Assembly: GCA_004793585.1 (NCBI GenBank)
Contig: SRZB01000017.1
Location: forward strand, 1-64,000
From: Hominisplanchenecus murintestinalis
GTDB taxonomy: Bacteria; Bacillota; Clostridia; Lachnospirales; Lachnospiraceae
Length of the DNA: 64,000 nucleotides
Direction of reading: 5' to 3'
Below the pieces are notes generated by a model. That model was not told where the DNA came from. It made no database searches and saw only the letters and a list, made by a program, of their open reading frames with translations. The translations under genes and the position numbers were made by a program. Shown here piece by piece: positions 36,281 to 44,786 of the stretch; position 1 is the first letter of the stretch; each line of letters starts with the position of its first letter.

Positions 36281-37312
36281 TTACTGGGAACGGAGTGAGC
36301 AGTAACGTTCCCCTGCTTTGTCAGAAACATGAGAATCACGGATAGCTTTCATAGCCATTTTTTCCAACAGGGGCGCCATCGGCATTAGAATCAGCACACA
36401 CATAAGGTTAAAGACGGTATGGCTCAGGGCGATTCCGAAACCGGAAGCGGCATTGTTTAAAAGCGCCGGGGCAAACAGAGTTTTTGCCAGGACAAAAGCT
36501 CCCAGTAATATGGCGGAGCCGATGGCATTAAATGCCAGATGGACAAAGGCGGCTCTTCTTGCATTTTTTGTCGCACCTATGGACGAGAGAACTGCGGTAA
36601 TGCAGGTGCCGATGTTCTGTCCCATAATAATGGGGATAGCTGCGCCGTAGGAAATCTGCCCGGTGACTGCAAACGCCTGCAGGATTCCTACGGAGGCAGA
36701 GCTCGACTGGATCACTGCAGTAAGCGCTGCGCCTGCCAGTACGCCGAGGAGCGGATTTGTGAACATAAGAAAGAGCTGGCGGAAAGCCGGGATGTCAGCA
36801 AGACCGCTTACGGCTGAGGACATGGTGTCCATGCCGAACATCAGGGTTGCAAAGCCAAGCAGAATCATTCCGCCGTCTTTCTTTCTGCCTTCCTTACAGG
36901 ACATATACAGGATGATACCGATAAAGGCTAAAATAGGCGTGAAAGAAGAAGGCTTTAACAGCTTTACCCACAAACTGCTGCTGTCTATCCCGCCAAGAGA
37001 CAGTATCCAGCTTGTGATGGTGGTTCCTACATTTGCGCCCATGATGACATTGATTGCCTGGCGGAGAGTCATAAGACCCGAGTTCACAAAACCTACGACC
37101 ATGACGGTAGTTGCCGATGAACTTTGGATTATGGCAGTTACGCCGCATCCGGTCAGGAATCCGGCGGCACGTCCGGAAGTCATTTTGCCGAGAGTAGCTT
37201 TTAATCTGTCACCGGCGCTGTGTTCCAGGGTTTCTCCCATGATATTCATGCCAAAAAGAAATAGGGAAAGCCCTCCCAGCATGGTAAGTGCCTGAAAAAT
37301 GTCCATTTTCAA
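36281..37312 (-). CDS. Na/Pi cotransporter family protein (short form)
   Basis: A 343-residue membrane protein with two inverted NaPi repeats, seen as GCGVTAIIQSSSATTVMVVGFV with GANVGTTITSW in the first half and GAALTAVIQSSSASVGILQAFA with GQNIGTCITAV in the second. The QSSS motifs are the phosphate/sodium sites of the family. It lacks the PhoU-like C-terminal domain of longer members. It is downstream of phoPR on the same strand and has a PhoP-like box of its own. The last eight residues are encoded in a palindromic stretch at 36278-36304. Confidence 0.9.
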   Translation of the reverse strand: MKMDIFQALTMLGGLSLFLFGMNIMGETLEHSAGDRLKATLGKMTSGRAAGFLTGCGVTAIIQSSSATTVMVVGFVNSGLMTLRQAINVIMGANVGTTITSWILSLGGIDSSSLWVKLLKPSSFTPILAFIGIILYMSCKEGRKKDGGMILLGFATLMFGMDTMSSAVSGLADIPAFRQLFLMFTNPLLGVLAGAALTAVIQSSSASVGILQAFAVTGQISYGAAIPIIMGQNIGTCITAVLSSIGATKNARRAAFVHLAFNAIGSAILLGAFVLAKTLFAPALLNNAASGFGIALSHTVFNLMCVLILMPMAPLLEKMAMKAIRDSHVSDKAGERYCSLRSQ

Positions 37313-37347
37313 AATCCTCCATAAATTTTCGATGATGTCATTCCGTT

Positions 37348-37370
37348 CCCGCAGCTATGCCGGCTGCGGG
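37348..37370 (-). promoter_or_regulatory. Leader stem-loop of the Na/Pi gene
   Basis: CCCGCAGC (37348-37355) and GCTGCGGG (37363-37370) form a perfect 8-bp stem just upstream of the coding region. There is no T run on either strand, so it is a leader structure rather than a clear terminator. Confidence 0.5.
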
Positions 37371-37391
37371 ACATCTGATTGTACATTGACA

Positions 37392-37446
37392 GTGTATCAG
37401 AGGAATATCAAATCTGAAATCGAGGTTTTGTAAAATCAATGTAAAA
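37392..37446 (-). promoter_or_regulatory. PhoP-like box and promoter of the Na/Pi gene
   Basis: On the minus strand TTTACA occurs twice, 11 bp apart (plus-strand TGTAAA at 37430-37435 and 37441-37446). A TACACT -10 candidate is at 37392-37397. PhoP of Bacillus binds TTAACA-like hexamers repeated every 11 bp. The same arrangement with nearly the same bases occurs upstream of phoP at 39624-39640. Confidence 0.6.
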
Positions 37447-37485
37447 AGAATGCCCTTGCCAAAAGCAAACTGGAAAGGCAGAGGT

Positions 37486-38847
37486 TTATTTGTCGGCAAG
37501 AAGCTGTACAATGTGTCTTTTGGGAAAAGAAATAGTAATTTTCGTACCTTTTCCCAGTGTACTTTGGAGGCGGATTTCGGCATGATGGAGCTTTGCGGAA
37601 TGTTTCACAATGGAAAGCCCCAGCCCTGTGCCGCCAACCTCTTTGGAATGGCTTTTGTCTACCCGGTAGAAGCGCTCAAAAATCCGGGTCTGCTGTTCGT
37701 GCGGAATCCCAATGCCATTGTCGCTGACAGACAGATATACAGTATCTTCATCATCTGAAATATGGATGACGGCATTTCCGCCGGGATGGTTGTATTTGAT
37801 GGCATTATCACAGAGATTAAAAATGATTCCGCTAAGAAGCTGGGGAATGCCGTACAGTACAGACTTCTTTCCGGTGAGAAGAAGCAAAACGCCTGCTTTT
37901 TCGGCGGCGGGCATGAGGGTGGCGGCTGTGCGCTCCGCCAGCTCATAGAGGTCGGCATTTTCCCATTGCATGTCGGAAGCGCCTTCGTCCAGATGCGATA
38001 GTTTGATGATGTCTTCTATCAGGACAATCATCCTCTGGGATTCAGAGAAAATCTGCCGGGAAAATCTGGGGACGTCTTCAGGTTTCACCATACCGCCAAG
38101 AAGCAGTTCCGCGCAGCCGGAAATGCTTTGCAGGGGTGTTTTTAACTCGTGGGATACGTTTGCAGTAAATTCGCGGCGCATCTGTTCCGCTTTTGCCTTT
38201 TCCTCCGCTTGTGTTTTTAACTGGCGTTTCTGGCTGCCGATGCGGGAAACCAGAGGAGAAAGTTCCTCATAAATATCTTCCGGCCGGGGACTATCCAGGT
38301 CAAGCCTGTTCAAAGGCTCTACGATTTTCCGGGAAAAACGGAAAGCAAGGAATAGAGAGAAACCTATCGCGAAAGATGCTATGAGAAGAATCGGCTGCTG
38401 CATTCCCAAAGCCAGCGTCCACCAGGTATACTGTGTGCCGGAAAGCCTGAGTACAGTTCCGTCTGCGAGTTTCCTGGCACAGTAAAGCTGCTGCTCCATC
38501 AGGGTAGAGGAATAGCGGGCGCTTTCCCCGATACCGCCTGAGAGCGCTTCCCTGATTTCTTCACGTTCCAGATGATTTTCCATCGTCCGGCCATCTGTCC
38601 TGCTGTCGTATTTTACCGTGCCATCGGCAGCAATCCAGGTGACGCGGTATTCCTCGTCTTTTAAACTATCCAGATAAGCAAGACCGTTATTCTCAACACC
38701 GCGGGCTGCGAGTTCGGACTGTATACGGATTTGTTTCATCTGCATTTCAGAAAAATATCCGTAGAGTGCGCCCATGATAATAACAAGTGATGCTCCAAAT
38801 ACAGCAATAGCTGCCAGGCAGACAGCTTTGAAAATTTGTTTTGTCAT
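37486..38847 (-). CDS. phoR: Phosphate-regulon-type sensor histidine kinase
   Basis: A 453-residue kinase with helices at about residues 10-30 and 148-170 framing an extracytoplasmic domain (with EEYRVTWIAADGTVKYDS, a small PAS-like/CACHE fold typical of PhoR). A linker and kinase core follow. The phospho-His is about residue 233 in NVSHELKTPLQS. ATPase boxes are NLCDNAIKYNH, VSDNGIGIP, FERFYRVDKSHSKEVGGTGLGLSIVKH. It overlaps the regulator gene by four bases. The name PhoR rests on this architecture and the adjacent Na/Pi gene. Confidence 0.85.
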   Translation of the reverse strand: MTKQIFKAVCLAAIAVFGASLVIIMGALYGYFSEMQMKQIRIQSELAARGVENNGLAYLDSLKDEEYRVTWIAADGTVKYDSRTDGRTMENHLEREEIREALSGGIGESARYSSTLMEQQLYCARKLADGTVLRLSGTQYTWWTLALGMQQPILLIASFAIGFSLFLAFRFSRKIVEPLNRLDLDSPRPEDIYEELSPLVSRIGSQKRQLKTQAEEKAKAEQMRREFTANVSHELKTPLQSISGCAELLLGGMVKPEDVPRFSRQIFSESQRMIVLIEDIIKLSHLDEGASDMQWENADLYELAERTAATLMPAAEKAGVLLLLTGKKSVLYGIPQLLSGIIFNLCDNAIKYNHPGGNAVIHISDDEDTVYLSVSDNGIGIPHEQQTRIFERFYRVDKSHSKEVGGTGLGLSIVKHSAKLHHAEIRLQSTLGKGTKITISFPKRHIVQLLADK

Positions 38848-39518
38848 AGTCCTGCCTCCATTCGATAACCGACGCCGCGGACAGTTTTGATGTATTCTCC
38901 GCAGCTTCCGAGTTTCGTGCGGAGTGTTCCGATATGGACGTCAACTGTCCGTGTTTCGCCGACGAAACTGTTTCCCCAGATTTTTTCCATGAGCTGCTCC
39001 CGGGTAAAAACAAGGCCGGGGTGTTCCATAAACAAATGCAGCAGTTCGTATTCTTTCAGGGTCAGTTCTACCCGCTTTCCGTCTGATGTGACAGTATGTC
39101 TGTCCAGGTTCATTTCAAGCCCGGCGATCAGCAGCGTTTTTACAGGCTCTTTTGGCATTGTCCGCCTCAGGACGGCTTTAATGCGGGATACCATTTCCAT
39201 CATTCCGAAAGGTTTTGCCAGGTAGTCGTCCGCACCTAAATCAAGGCCGATGACTTTGTCATATTCGGTTCCTTTTGCCGTAGCCATAATCACGGGGATA
39301 TTGGCGGTAGAAGCCTGTGAACGCAGCTTTTTGAGCGTGTGGATTCCGTCTTCGCCGGGCAGCATAATATCCAGCATAATCAGCTGCGGCGTAGTATGCC
39401 GTAAGGCTTCCCACAGCGCGCCTGCATCGGGAAAACCCTCTGCCTCAAAGCCAGAGGCGTGCAATGTATAAATCATAAGGTCACGGATGCCGCTGTCATC
39501 TTCAACACAAAAAATCAT
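38844..39518 (-). CDS. phoP: Phosphate-regulon-type response regulator
   Basis: A 224-residue OmpR-class regulator: VEDDSG acidic pair at residues 5-7, phospho-Asp in LIMLDIMLPGEDG (about residue 54), Lys in LAKPFGM, and a winged helix with LTLKEYELLHLFMEHPG, FTREQLMEKIWG, ETRTVDVHIGTLRTKL and VRGVGYRM. It is the first gene of the phoPR pair and likely controls its own promoter and the Na/Pi gene through the 11-bp direct repeats. GGAGG lies before the ATG. Confidence 0.87.
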   Translation of the reverse strand: MIFCVEDDSGIRDLMIYTLHASGFEAEGFPDAGALWEALRHTTPQLIMLDIMLPGEDGIHTLKKLRSQASTANIPVIMATAKGTEYDKVIGLDLGADDYLAKPFGMMEMVSRIKAVLRRTMPKEPVKTLLIAGLEMNLDRHTVTSDGKRVELTLKEYELLHLFMEHPGLVFTREQLMEKIWGNSFVGETRTVDVHIGTLRTKLGSCGEYIKTVRGVGYRMEAGL

Positions 39519-39572
39519 AAAAAACCTCCAGTTGTGCTCTTGCTCCCACAGGATATGTCCGTGGGGCAGATG

Positions 39573-39640
39573 GTATTCTTATTATAGAATACACCATAAT
39601 GGTAAGCTTTCATACCGTATTTTTGTAAAATGCGTGTAAA
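39573..39640 (-). promoter_or_regulatory. phoP promoter with PhoP-like box
   Basis: Minus-strand TATAAT at 39581-39586 has no recognisable -35, as expected for an activator-dependent promoter. Upstream, TTTACA occurs twice 11 bp apart (plus-strand TGTAAA at 39624-39629 and 39635-39640). A 7-bp inverted repeat, GTATTCT (39573-39579) and AGAATAC (39586-39592), surrounds the -10. The box also lies near the divergent gene at 39747 and could affect both. Confidence 0.6.
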
Positions 39641-39663
39641 GGCATGCAGGATATTTTCTTTAT

Positions 39664-39692
39664 TTGTTAAACTTTTTATGGTATTCTATACA
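39664..39692 (+). promoter_or_regulatory. Promoter of the DUF1835/DUF3658 gene
   Basis: TTGTTA (39664-39669), 17-bp spacer and TATACA (39687-39692). The predicted transcript starts about 48 bases before the chosen ATG 39747. Confidence 0.55.
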
Positions 39693-39746
39693 GGAAAAAG
39701 AATGGAAGACCTGAAAGTGTCTGCAGTTGTTTTAAAGGAGAAGAAG

Positions 39747-40649
39747 ATGATAGAAGTCATGTTTGGGGAAAGTGAAGCCGGTTCTATGAAATGTGCGAAA
39801 AGCCGGAAGACAGTCATAAACGGTGAAGCCGGGCCGACGGCCGTTTTTGGAAACGCGGATTTGCTGCCACCGAGGGAAGCATGGATACCAATTCCGGGAC
39901 ATGCGGGTGAAGTGATCTGCCTTGCCTATATGCTGGATATCGGTAATATCCGGGAGACTTTCGACAGCGAATACCGCCAGGAGCTGATTTTATCGATGTA
40001 TCTGCAGAGCGGGTGGGACAACTCACAGGAATTCAGAGAAGAACTGAAAGAAGGAATTAAAAGAAATATCCGTGAATACCGCCGCTTGATGGATTTTATA
40101 CAAAAAGGGGAGCAGGTACGCATCTGGTACAGCCGGACGCCGTATTCACTCTGCGGCCTATATTGGCTGTGCAGGCAGATGAACGGAATGGGTAATGAGG
40201 TATATGCCGTCGAAATGCCCGAATATACAGTACGGTCAGACGGCGTTATTGTTGTGCATCACAGCTGGGGGAATGTAGAAGCGGAGAAATTCAGCTCTTT
40301 CTTAAAATATCAGAGGCGTCTGTCAGAGGCTGAGCGGAGAATGTTTGGCTGTAAATGGACAGAACTGTCAGAAGATAACAGTCCCCTGCGTGCAGTAGTG
40401 AATGGGGAGTTAGTTGGAGTTCCGGAGGATTTTTATGATTTTCTGATTTTAAGGGAGATTACAGAGACGCCGGTAAAAGAAGCCAGGCTGATAGGGGATA
40501 TTCTGGGGAAATATCCGCTCCAGGTAGGGGATTGGTGGTATGCGTTCAGGATTGAGCAGATAATAAGAGAAGGGAGAATAGAAGTCTTTCAGGATTCGGA
40601 ACAGAAATATACGCGGATGATTCGCAAAACCAGGGGAGATTGTATATGA
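39747..40649 (+). CDS. DUF1835/DUF3658 family protein
   Basis: A 300-residue cytoplasmic protein. The middle segment QVRIWYSRTPYSLCGLYWLCRQM (about residues 125-147) is the DUF1835-type motif, and the C-terminal third with YPLQVGDWWYAFRIEQIIREGRIEV matches DUF3658. The family has no defined activity. ATG 39747 is used because AAAGGAG precedes it and the promoter lies just upstream. An earlier in-frame ATG at 39630 lies before that promoter. It is divergent from phoP. Confidence 0.75.
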   Translation: MIEVMFGESEAGSMKCAKSRKTVINGEAGPTAVFGNADLLPPREAWIPIPGHAGEVICLAYMLDIGNIRETFDSEYRQELILSMYLQSGWDNSQEFREELKEGIKRNIREYRRLMDFIQKGEQVRIWYSRTPYSLCGLYWLCRQMNGMGNEVYAVEMPEYTVRSDGVIVVHHSWGNVEAEKFSSFLKYQRRLSEAERRMFGCKWTELSEDNSPLRAVVNGELVGVPEDFYDFLILREITETPVKEARLIGDILGKYPLQVGDWWYAFRIEQIIREGRIEVFQDSEQKYTRMIRKTRGDCI

Positions 40650-40700
40650 AAAAACTTCTAAAGAATAAGGAATCAATAGTGTGCAGATAGAGAGGTCAGA

Positions 40701-40997
40701 ATGATAAAAGAAACAGCGCTGAAAGAAACGCTAATAAAGGAAATCTGTAATGTAGCGCATAATTGCGGGGTTAAAAAAGTGATTTTGTTTGGCTCCAGGG
40801 CGAGAGGGGATTATAAACGTGCCAGCGATATCGACCTTGCCGTGAGCGGTGGGGATATTCTGCGTTTTGCTCTGGATGTCGAGGAAGAGACATTGACACC
40901 TTTGAAATATGATGTAATCAATTTGGATGGGAAGATTCAGGAGGAGCTGCGCAGAGTCATTCAGGAGGAAGGAAGAGTTTTATATGAAGAAATTTGA
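40701..40997 (+). CDS. mntA: MNT-domain nucleotidyltransferase, MntA-type antitoxin
   Basis: A 98-residue minimal nucleotidyltransferase with the full active-site pattern GS-x10-DxD: Gly31-Ser32 in LFGSRARGDY, Asp43 and Asp45 in SDIDLAV. In HepT-MntA (type VII) toxin-antitoxin pairs this enzyme modifies a tyrosine of the HEPN partner with AMP and silences it. The HEPN gene starts inside its 3' end (14-base overlap). GAGGTCAG precedes ATG 40701. Confidence 0.88.
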   Translation: MIKETALKETLIKEICNVAHNCGVKKVILFGSRARGDYKRASDIDLAVSGGDILRFALDVEEETLTPLKYDVINLDGKIQEELRRVIQEEGRVLYEEI

Positions 40998-41313
40998 TAA
41001 TTATGTTTCAAATCTTCGTGTACTGGAACGTGCCGACAAAGAGATGCTGGACAATGAGTTTATCATCAGCGGAATCATTGACAAATTCTGTATTCAGTTT
41101 GAATTGGGATGGAAGCTTCTGAAAGAATTGCTGGCTTATGAGGGGAGCGCCGCATCTGCAACTGGTTTCCCCAGGAGCATTATCAAAGAAGCCTATTCCG
41201 TATATCCCCTTTTTGATGGGGAGCTTTGGCTGAAAATGCTCAGAGAAAGAAATGATATGGCTCATATTTATGATGGAAATGCCGCGAAGGAACTGGCAGG
41301 GAGGATTATTTAA
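40984..41313 (+). CDS. hepT: HEPN-domain protein, HepT-type toxin
   Basis: A 109-residue helical protein of the HI0074/HEPN family. It carries the RX4HXY motif as Arg89-NDMA-His94-Ile-Tyr96, where the Arg/His pair is the RNase site of HepT toxins and the Tyr is the residue adenylylated by MntA. ATG 40984 overlaps the mntA stop and has GGAGGAAGAG upstream. The pair is therefore a probable type VII toxin-antitoxin unit. Confidence 0.88.
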   Translation: MKKFDNYVSNLRVLERADKEMLDNEFIISGIIDKFCIQFELGWKLLKELLAYEGSAASATGFPRSIIKEAYSVYPLFDGELWLKMLRERNDMAHIYDGNAAKELAGRII

Positions 41314-41428
41314 AGTTATATTCCTGAATTTCAGAAGATAGAAAAGGAGGTTGCCGTGTATTATGGTGATTCTCTGAAAACAATATAATTTATGCCGAAA
41401 GGCTGATTTACCATAAAGAGAGGTAGTT

Positions 41429-42442
41429 ATGTGGCAGTTTGCACTTATTATATTTTTGATATCGTTTTGTATCTTTGCAGGAATCATGATACGTGAACCC
41501 AGGACTTTATGGAGTGGGGTATCTTTCTTTGTCATGATGATATGCCTGGCTGTGTTGGCGCTGTTCGTTTTATCGGAACATGCCGGATGGCTGGCGTCGC
41601 ATGAACTGGTGATTTGGATTTTGAATATCCTGCTCATTTTGGCGGTACTTTGCATCATCGCATTTCCGGGTATTCTGGTTCTTATCTTTTTTGTTGAGGG
41701 GATCAAGATGATCCGGCATGAGGGAATGAAACCCGCGAATATGCTGTCGATGCTGTTTTCGGTTTTGCTGTTTGCCTATTTGGCTGTCTGGCCTATGGTT
41801 AGAGGGTTGGAAAGGAATACATGGGGGACAAGACTGTATACGGTAATCAGCTTTGCGGCAGTCTATGTATTGTCCCTGATGGCTATGTATTCTCTGTCTG
41901 CTATTGTCAATCTTGTCCATCTGAAAAAGAGGAGAAATGCGGACTATATTGTTGTGCTGGGAGCCGGGATTCTTGGAGAGAAAGTAACGCCGCTGCTTGC
42001 GGCGCGGATTGAAAAAGGGATGGAACTGATGCGCTGTAACCCAGGGGCGAGAGTAATCATGTCCGGTGGACAGGGACCAGGGGAGGATATTCCCGAAAGC
42101 AGGGCTATGGCGGCGTATGCGGCGGAGCATGGAGGGGACGCGAATCGAATCCTGATGGAGCAGGAGTCTGTTTCAACGGAAGAAAACCTTTTGTTTTCAA
42201 GAAACATGATGGATAAAAAAGCCTCCAAAATTATCATTGTTACGACGGCTTACCATGTGTTCCGGGCATTGATACTGGCAAGACAGCAGGGGATAAAATG
42301 CGTGGGATTTGGGGCGAAAACAAAGTGGTATTTTACGTTAAACGCACTCATCCGTGAATTTATCGGATATCTGAGCCTGACATGGAAGCGGCATGCGATT
42401 GTCATTGGCGCAGCGGCCAGTATGCTGGCAGCGTTTCGTTAA
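41429..42442 (+). CDS. YdcF family (DUF218) membrane protein
   Basis: A 337-residue protein. Five hydrophobic helices occupy about residues 1-165, followed by a DUF218/YdcF domain: DYIVVLGAGILGEKVTPLLAARIEKG, ARVIMSGGQGPGEDIPESRAMAAYA, ESVSTEENLLFS and IVTTAYHVFRALILARQQG. The His in TAYHVFRA and the early acidic residues are conserved in this family, linked in some members to envelope (SanA-like) functions. The substrate is unknown. A GAGAGG site precedes ATG 41429. Confidence 0.88.
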   Translation: MWQFALIIFLISFCIFAGIMIREPRTLWSGVSFFVMMICLAVLALFVLSEHAGWLASHELVIWILNILLILAVLCIIAFPGILVLIFFVEGIKMIRHEGMKPANMLSMLFSVLLFAYLAVWPMVRGLERNTWGTRLYTVISFAAVYVLSLMAMYSLSAIVNLVHLKKRRNADYIVVLGAGILGEKVTPLLAARIEKGMELMRCNPGARVIMSGGQGPGEDIPESRAMAAYAAEHGGDANRILMEQESVSTEENLLFSRNMMDKKASKIIIVTTAYHVFRALILARQQGIKCVGFGAKTKWYFTLNALIREFIGYLSLTWKRHAIVIGAAASMLAAFR

Positions 42443-42569
42443 TATTCACACCATGTGTCCATCAGCGTATTTTCAAAAATAGACCCTGTGAGCCAGCCGG
42501 ACTGGGGGGGAATCCGGGTTGGTTTCCGTCTGTTTTAAAGGGGAAATCAGTGATTTTTGAAAAACCCCC

Positions 42570-42598
42570 TTGCAATCCTTTTTTAACTGTGCTAAGAT
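42570..42598 (+). promoter_or_regulatory. Promoter of the aspS-gatCAB operon
   Basis: TTGCAA (42570-42575), 17-bp spacer and TAAGAT (42593-42598). The expected start near 42605 is just ahead of the T-box. Confidence 0.65.
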
Positions 42599-42609
42599 AC
42601 AGGACATAA

Positions 42610-42902
42610 AATAAAGGCGAAGAAAGAGACTCTTGCTTTGGAACTTGACAGGAATACGGCGCCGCTGACTGAGAGCGCTGTTTAAGGGAAGGGGCAGACA
42701 GGGAACACTCCGGAGCCGACTGGTCGAAGAGAATAGTGTGCCGTGTGGTTGGAAGCAGGGCAGAGGTGAGTAAGTAGGTCAGTACGTGGACGCGCGTTAA
42801 GCGTATAGAGAGGTAAATGCAAGAGCATTTGCAATGCGGGTGGTACCGCGGATGATGTGATCATATCCGTCCCGGAATAGTAAAATATTCCGGGGCTTTT
42901 TC
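42610..42902 (+). promoter_or_regulatory. T-box leader controlling aspS-gatCAB
   Basis: The conserved T-box core GGGTGGTACCGCGG is at about 42838-42851, preceded by a stem III-like hairpin, AAATGC and GCATTT, at 42815-42830. It ends in a strong terminator with a 9-bp stem (42871-42879 with 42886-42894) and T run at 42897-42902. Such leaders read uncharged tRNA and allow transcription when it accumulates. The downstream genes charge Asp and amidate Asp-tRNA(Asn), so the tRNA should be Asp or Asn. AAC and GAC triplets both occur near 42650, so the specifier is not resolved by eye. Confidence 0.9.
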
Positions 42903-43025
42903 TATGTATCCCGGAATTCATAGAAACTGCTGCAAAGGTGCGGAAAAGACATGGAACGATACTGTGTCTGTACCTTTGCGGCGGTTTTGTTTTCAGAAAA
43001 TTTATGAAAGCGGAGGAGAATGACG

Positions 43026-44774
43026 ATGAAAGAAGGCATTTACAGAGACGTGACATTTGATAAGCTCAGCGAAGCAGATATGGGCAGAGAAATAAGAGTT
43101 GCCGGATGGGTAGAAAATATCCGCGACCACGGCGGGATTACCTTTGTGGATCTGCGGGATATGTATGGGGAACTTCAGGTGGTGCTTCACGATGATGCAC
43201 TGCTTAAGGATATCGGAAGAGAAGCCTGTGTGACGGTGAAGGGAATGCTCAGAAAGAGGGATGAGGAGACCTACAATCCGAGGATTCCAACGGGGACGAT
43301 CGAGCTGGCGGCGGAAACGGTGGAGGTTCTGGGAAAGGTGTACCAGCAGGTACCTTTTGAGGTCATGACTTCGAAGGAAGTCCGGGAGGACGTCAGGCTG
43401 AAATACCGTTTTCTGGATTTGCGGAACAGCAAAGTGAAGGATAATATCGTGTTCCGCTCAAAGGTTATCAGCTTCCTGAGACAGAAGATGACGGAATTGG
43501 GATTTCTGGAAATCCAGACGCCGATCCTGTGCGCGTCCTCGCCGGAGGGAGCCAGGGATTATATCGTTCCGTCCAGAAAATACAAAGGGCAGTTTTACGC
43601 GCTGCCGCAGGCGCCCCAGCAGTATAAGCAACTTCTGATGGTGTCGGGGTTTGATAAGTATTTCCAGATTGCCCCCTGTTTCCGGGACGAGGATGCCAGG
43701 GCAGACCGCTCGCCGGGAGAGTTTTACCAGCTTGACTTCGAGATGAGCTTCGCCACGCAGGAGGACGTGTTTGCCGTAGGCGAGGAAGTACTGGCGGCGG
43801 CATTTGAGAAGTTTGCGCCGGAAGGATATGAGGTAACGAAAGCGCCGTTTCCGATCATCAGCTACACACAGGCGATGCTGGAGTTTGGCACGGATAAGCC
43901 GGATCTCAGAAATCCGCTGCGCATCCTGGACGTGACAGAATTTTTCCAGAGATGCAGCTTTAAGCCTTTCCATAAAAAGACTGTCCGCGCGATTAAGGTA
44001 CATGCGGAGATGTCGAAGGGTTTCCATGAAAAGCTTCTGAAGTTCGCCCAGTCGATTGGTATGGGCGGACTGGGATATCTGGAAGTGATGGAGGATCTGT
44101 CCTACAAAGGCCCAATTGATAAATTTATCCCGGAGGAGATGAAAACCGAGATGAGGGAGCTGGCGCGTCTGGAAGCAGGCGACACGATTTTCTTTATTGC
44201 GGATAAGGAGAGCAGGGCGAATCTTTATGCGGGACAGATTCGTACAGAGCTTGGGGAAAAGCTGGATTTGATTGAGAAAAAGGCCTACCGCTTCTGTTAC
44301 GTGAATGATTTTCCAATGTATGAGTACGATGAGGAGACGAAGCAGATTGGATTTACGCACAACCCGTTTTCCATGCCGCAGGGAGGTCTGGAAGCCCTGA
44401 ATACGAAAGACCCGCTTGACATTTTGGCGTATCAGTATGATATTGTATGTAACGGCGTGGAACTTTCCTCTGGTGCGGTGCGGAACCATGATATCGATAT
44501 TATGGTGAAAGCTTTTGAAATCGCAGGATATGATGAGGAAACGTTGAAGGCGAAGTTTGGGGCGCTTTACAATGCGTTTCAGTTTGGAGCGCCGCCCCAC
44601 GCGGGAATGGCACCTGGCATTGACCGGATGATTATGTTGCTGTGTGAGGAAGAAAATATTCGCGAGGTCATCGCATTTCCTATGAGTGGAAGCGCGCAGG
44701 ATCTGATGTGCGGCGCGCCGGGATTTGTGACGGAGCAGCAGCTTCGTGAGGTTCATATCAAGGTTCGTGATTAA
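43026..44774 (+). CDS. aspS: Aspartate-tRNA ligase (probably non-discriminating)
   Basis: A 582-residue class IIb synthetase with an N-terminal OB-fold (IRVAGWVENIRDHGGITFVDLRD), motif 2 (FQIAPCFRDEDARADRSPGEFYQLDFEMSF), a GAD insert (about 295-400) and motif 3 (GMAPGIDRMIMLL). Because gatCAB follows directly, it probably also charges tRNA(Asn) with Asp for later amidation. ATG 43026 is preferred for its spacing from GGAGG at 43012-43016. ATG 43020 is the alternative. Confidence 0.95.
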   Translation: MKEGIYRDVTFDKLSEADMGREIRVAGWVENIRDHGGITFVDLRDMYGELQVVLHDDALLKDIGREACVTVKGMLRKRDEETYNPRIPTGTIELAAETVEVLGKVYQQVPFEVMTSKEVREDVRLKYRFLDLRNSKVKDNIVFRSKVISFLRQKMTELGFLEIQTPILCASSPEGARDYIVPSRKYKGQFYALPQAPQQYKQLLMVSGFDKYFQIAPCFRDEDARADRSPGEFYQLDFEMSFATQEDVFAVGEEVLAAAFEKFAPEGYEVTKAPFPIISYTQAMLEFGTDKPDLRNPLRILDVTEFFQRCSFKPFHKKTVRAIKVHAEMSKGFHEKLLKFAQSIGMGGLGYLEVMEDLSYKGPIDKFIPEEMKTEMRELARLEAGDTIFFIADKESRANLYAGQIRTELGEKLDLIEKKAYRFCYVNDFPMYEYDEETKQIGFTHNPFSMPQGGLEALNTKDPLDILAYQYDIVCNGVELSSGAVRNHDIDIMVKAFEIAGYDEETLKAKFGALYNAFQFGAPPHAGMAPGIDRMIMLLCEEENIREVIAFPMSGSAQDLMCGAPGFVTEQQLREVHIKVRD

Positions 44775-44786
44775 GGAGGAAGCGGG

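Noticed and set aside
43458..44756. A 432-codon open frame antisense to aspS
   Set aside because: It lies wholly opposite a well-supported aspS, lacks a ribosome site and has no recognisable domain. It is a product of codon bias in the sense gene.
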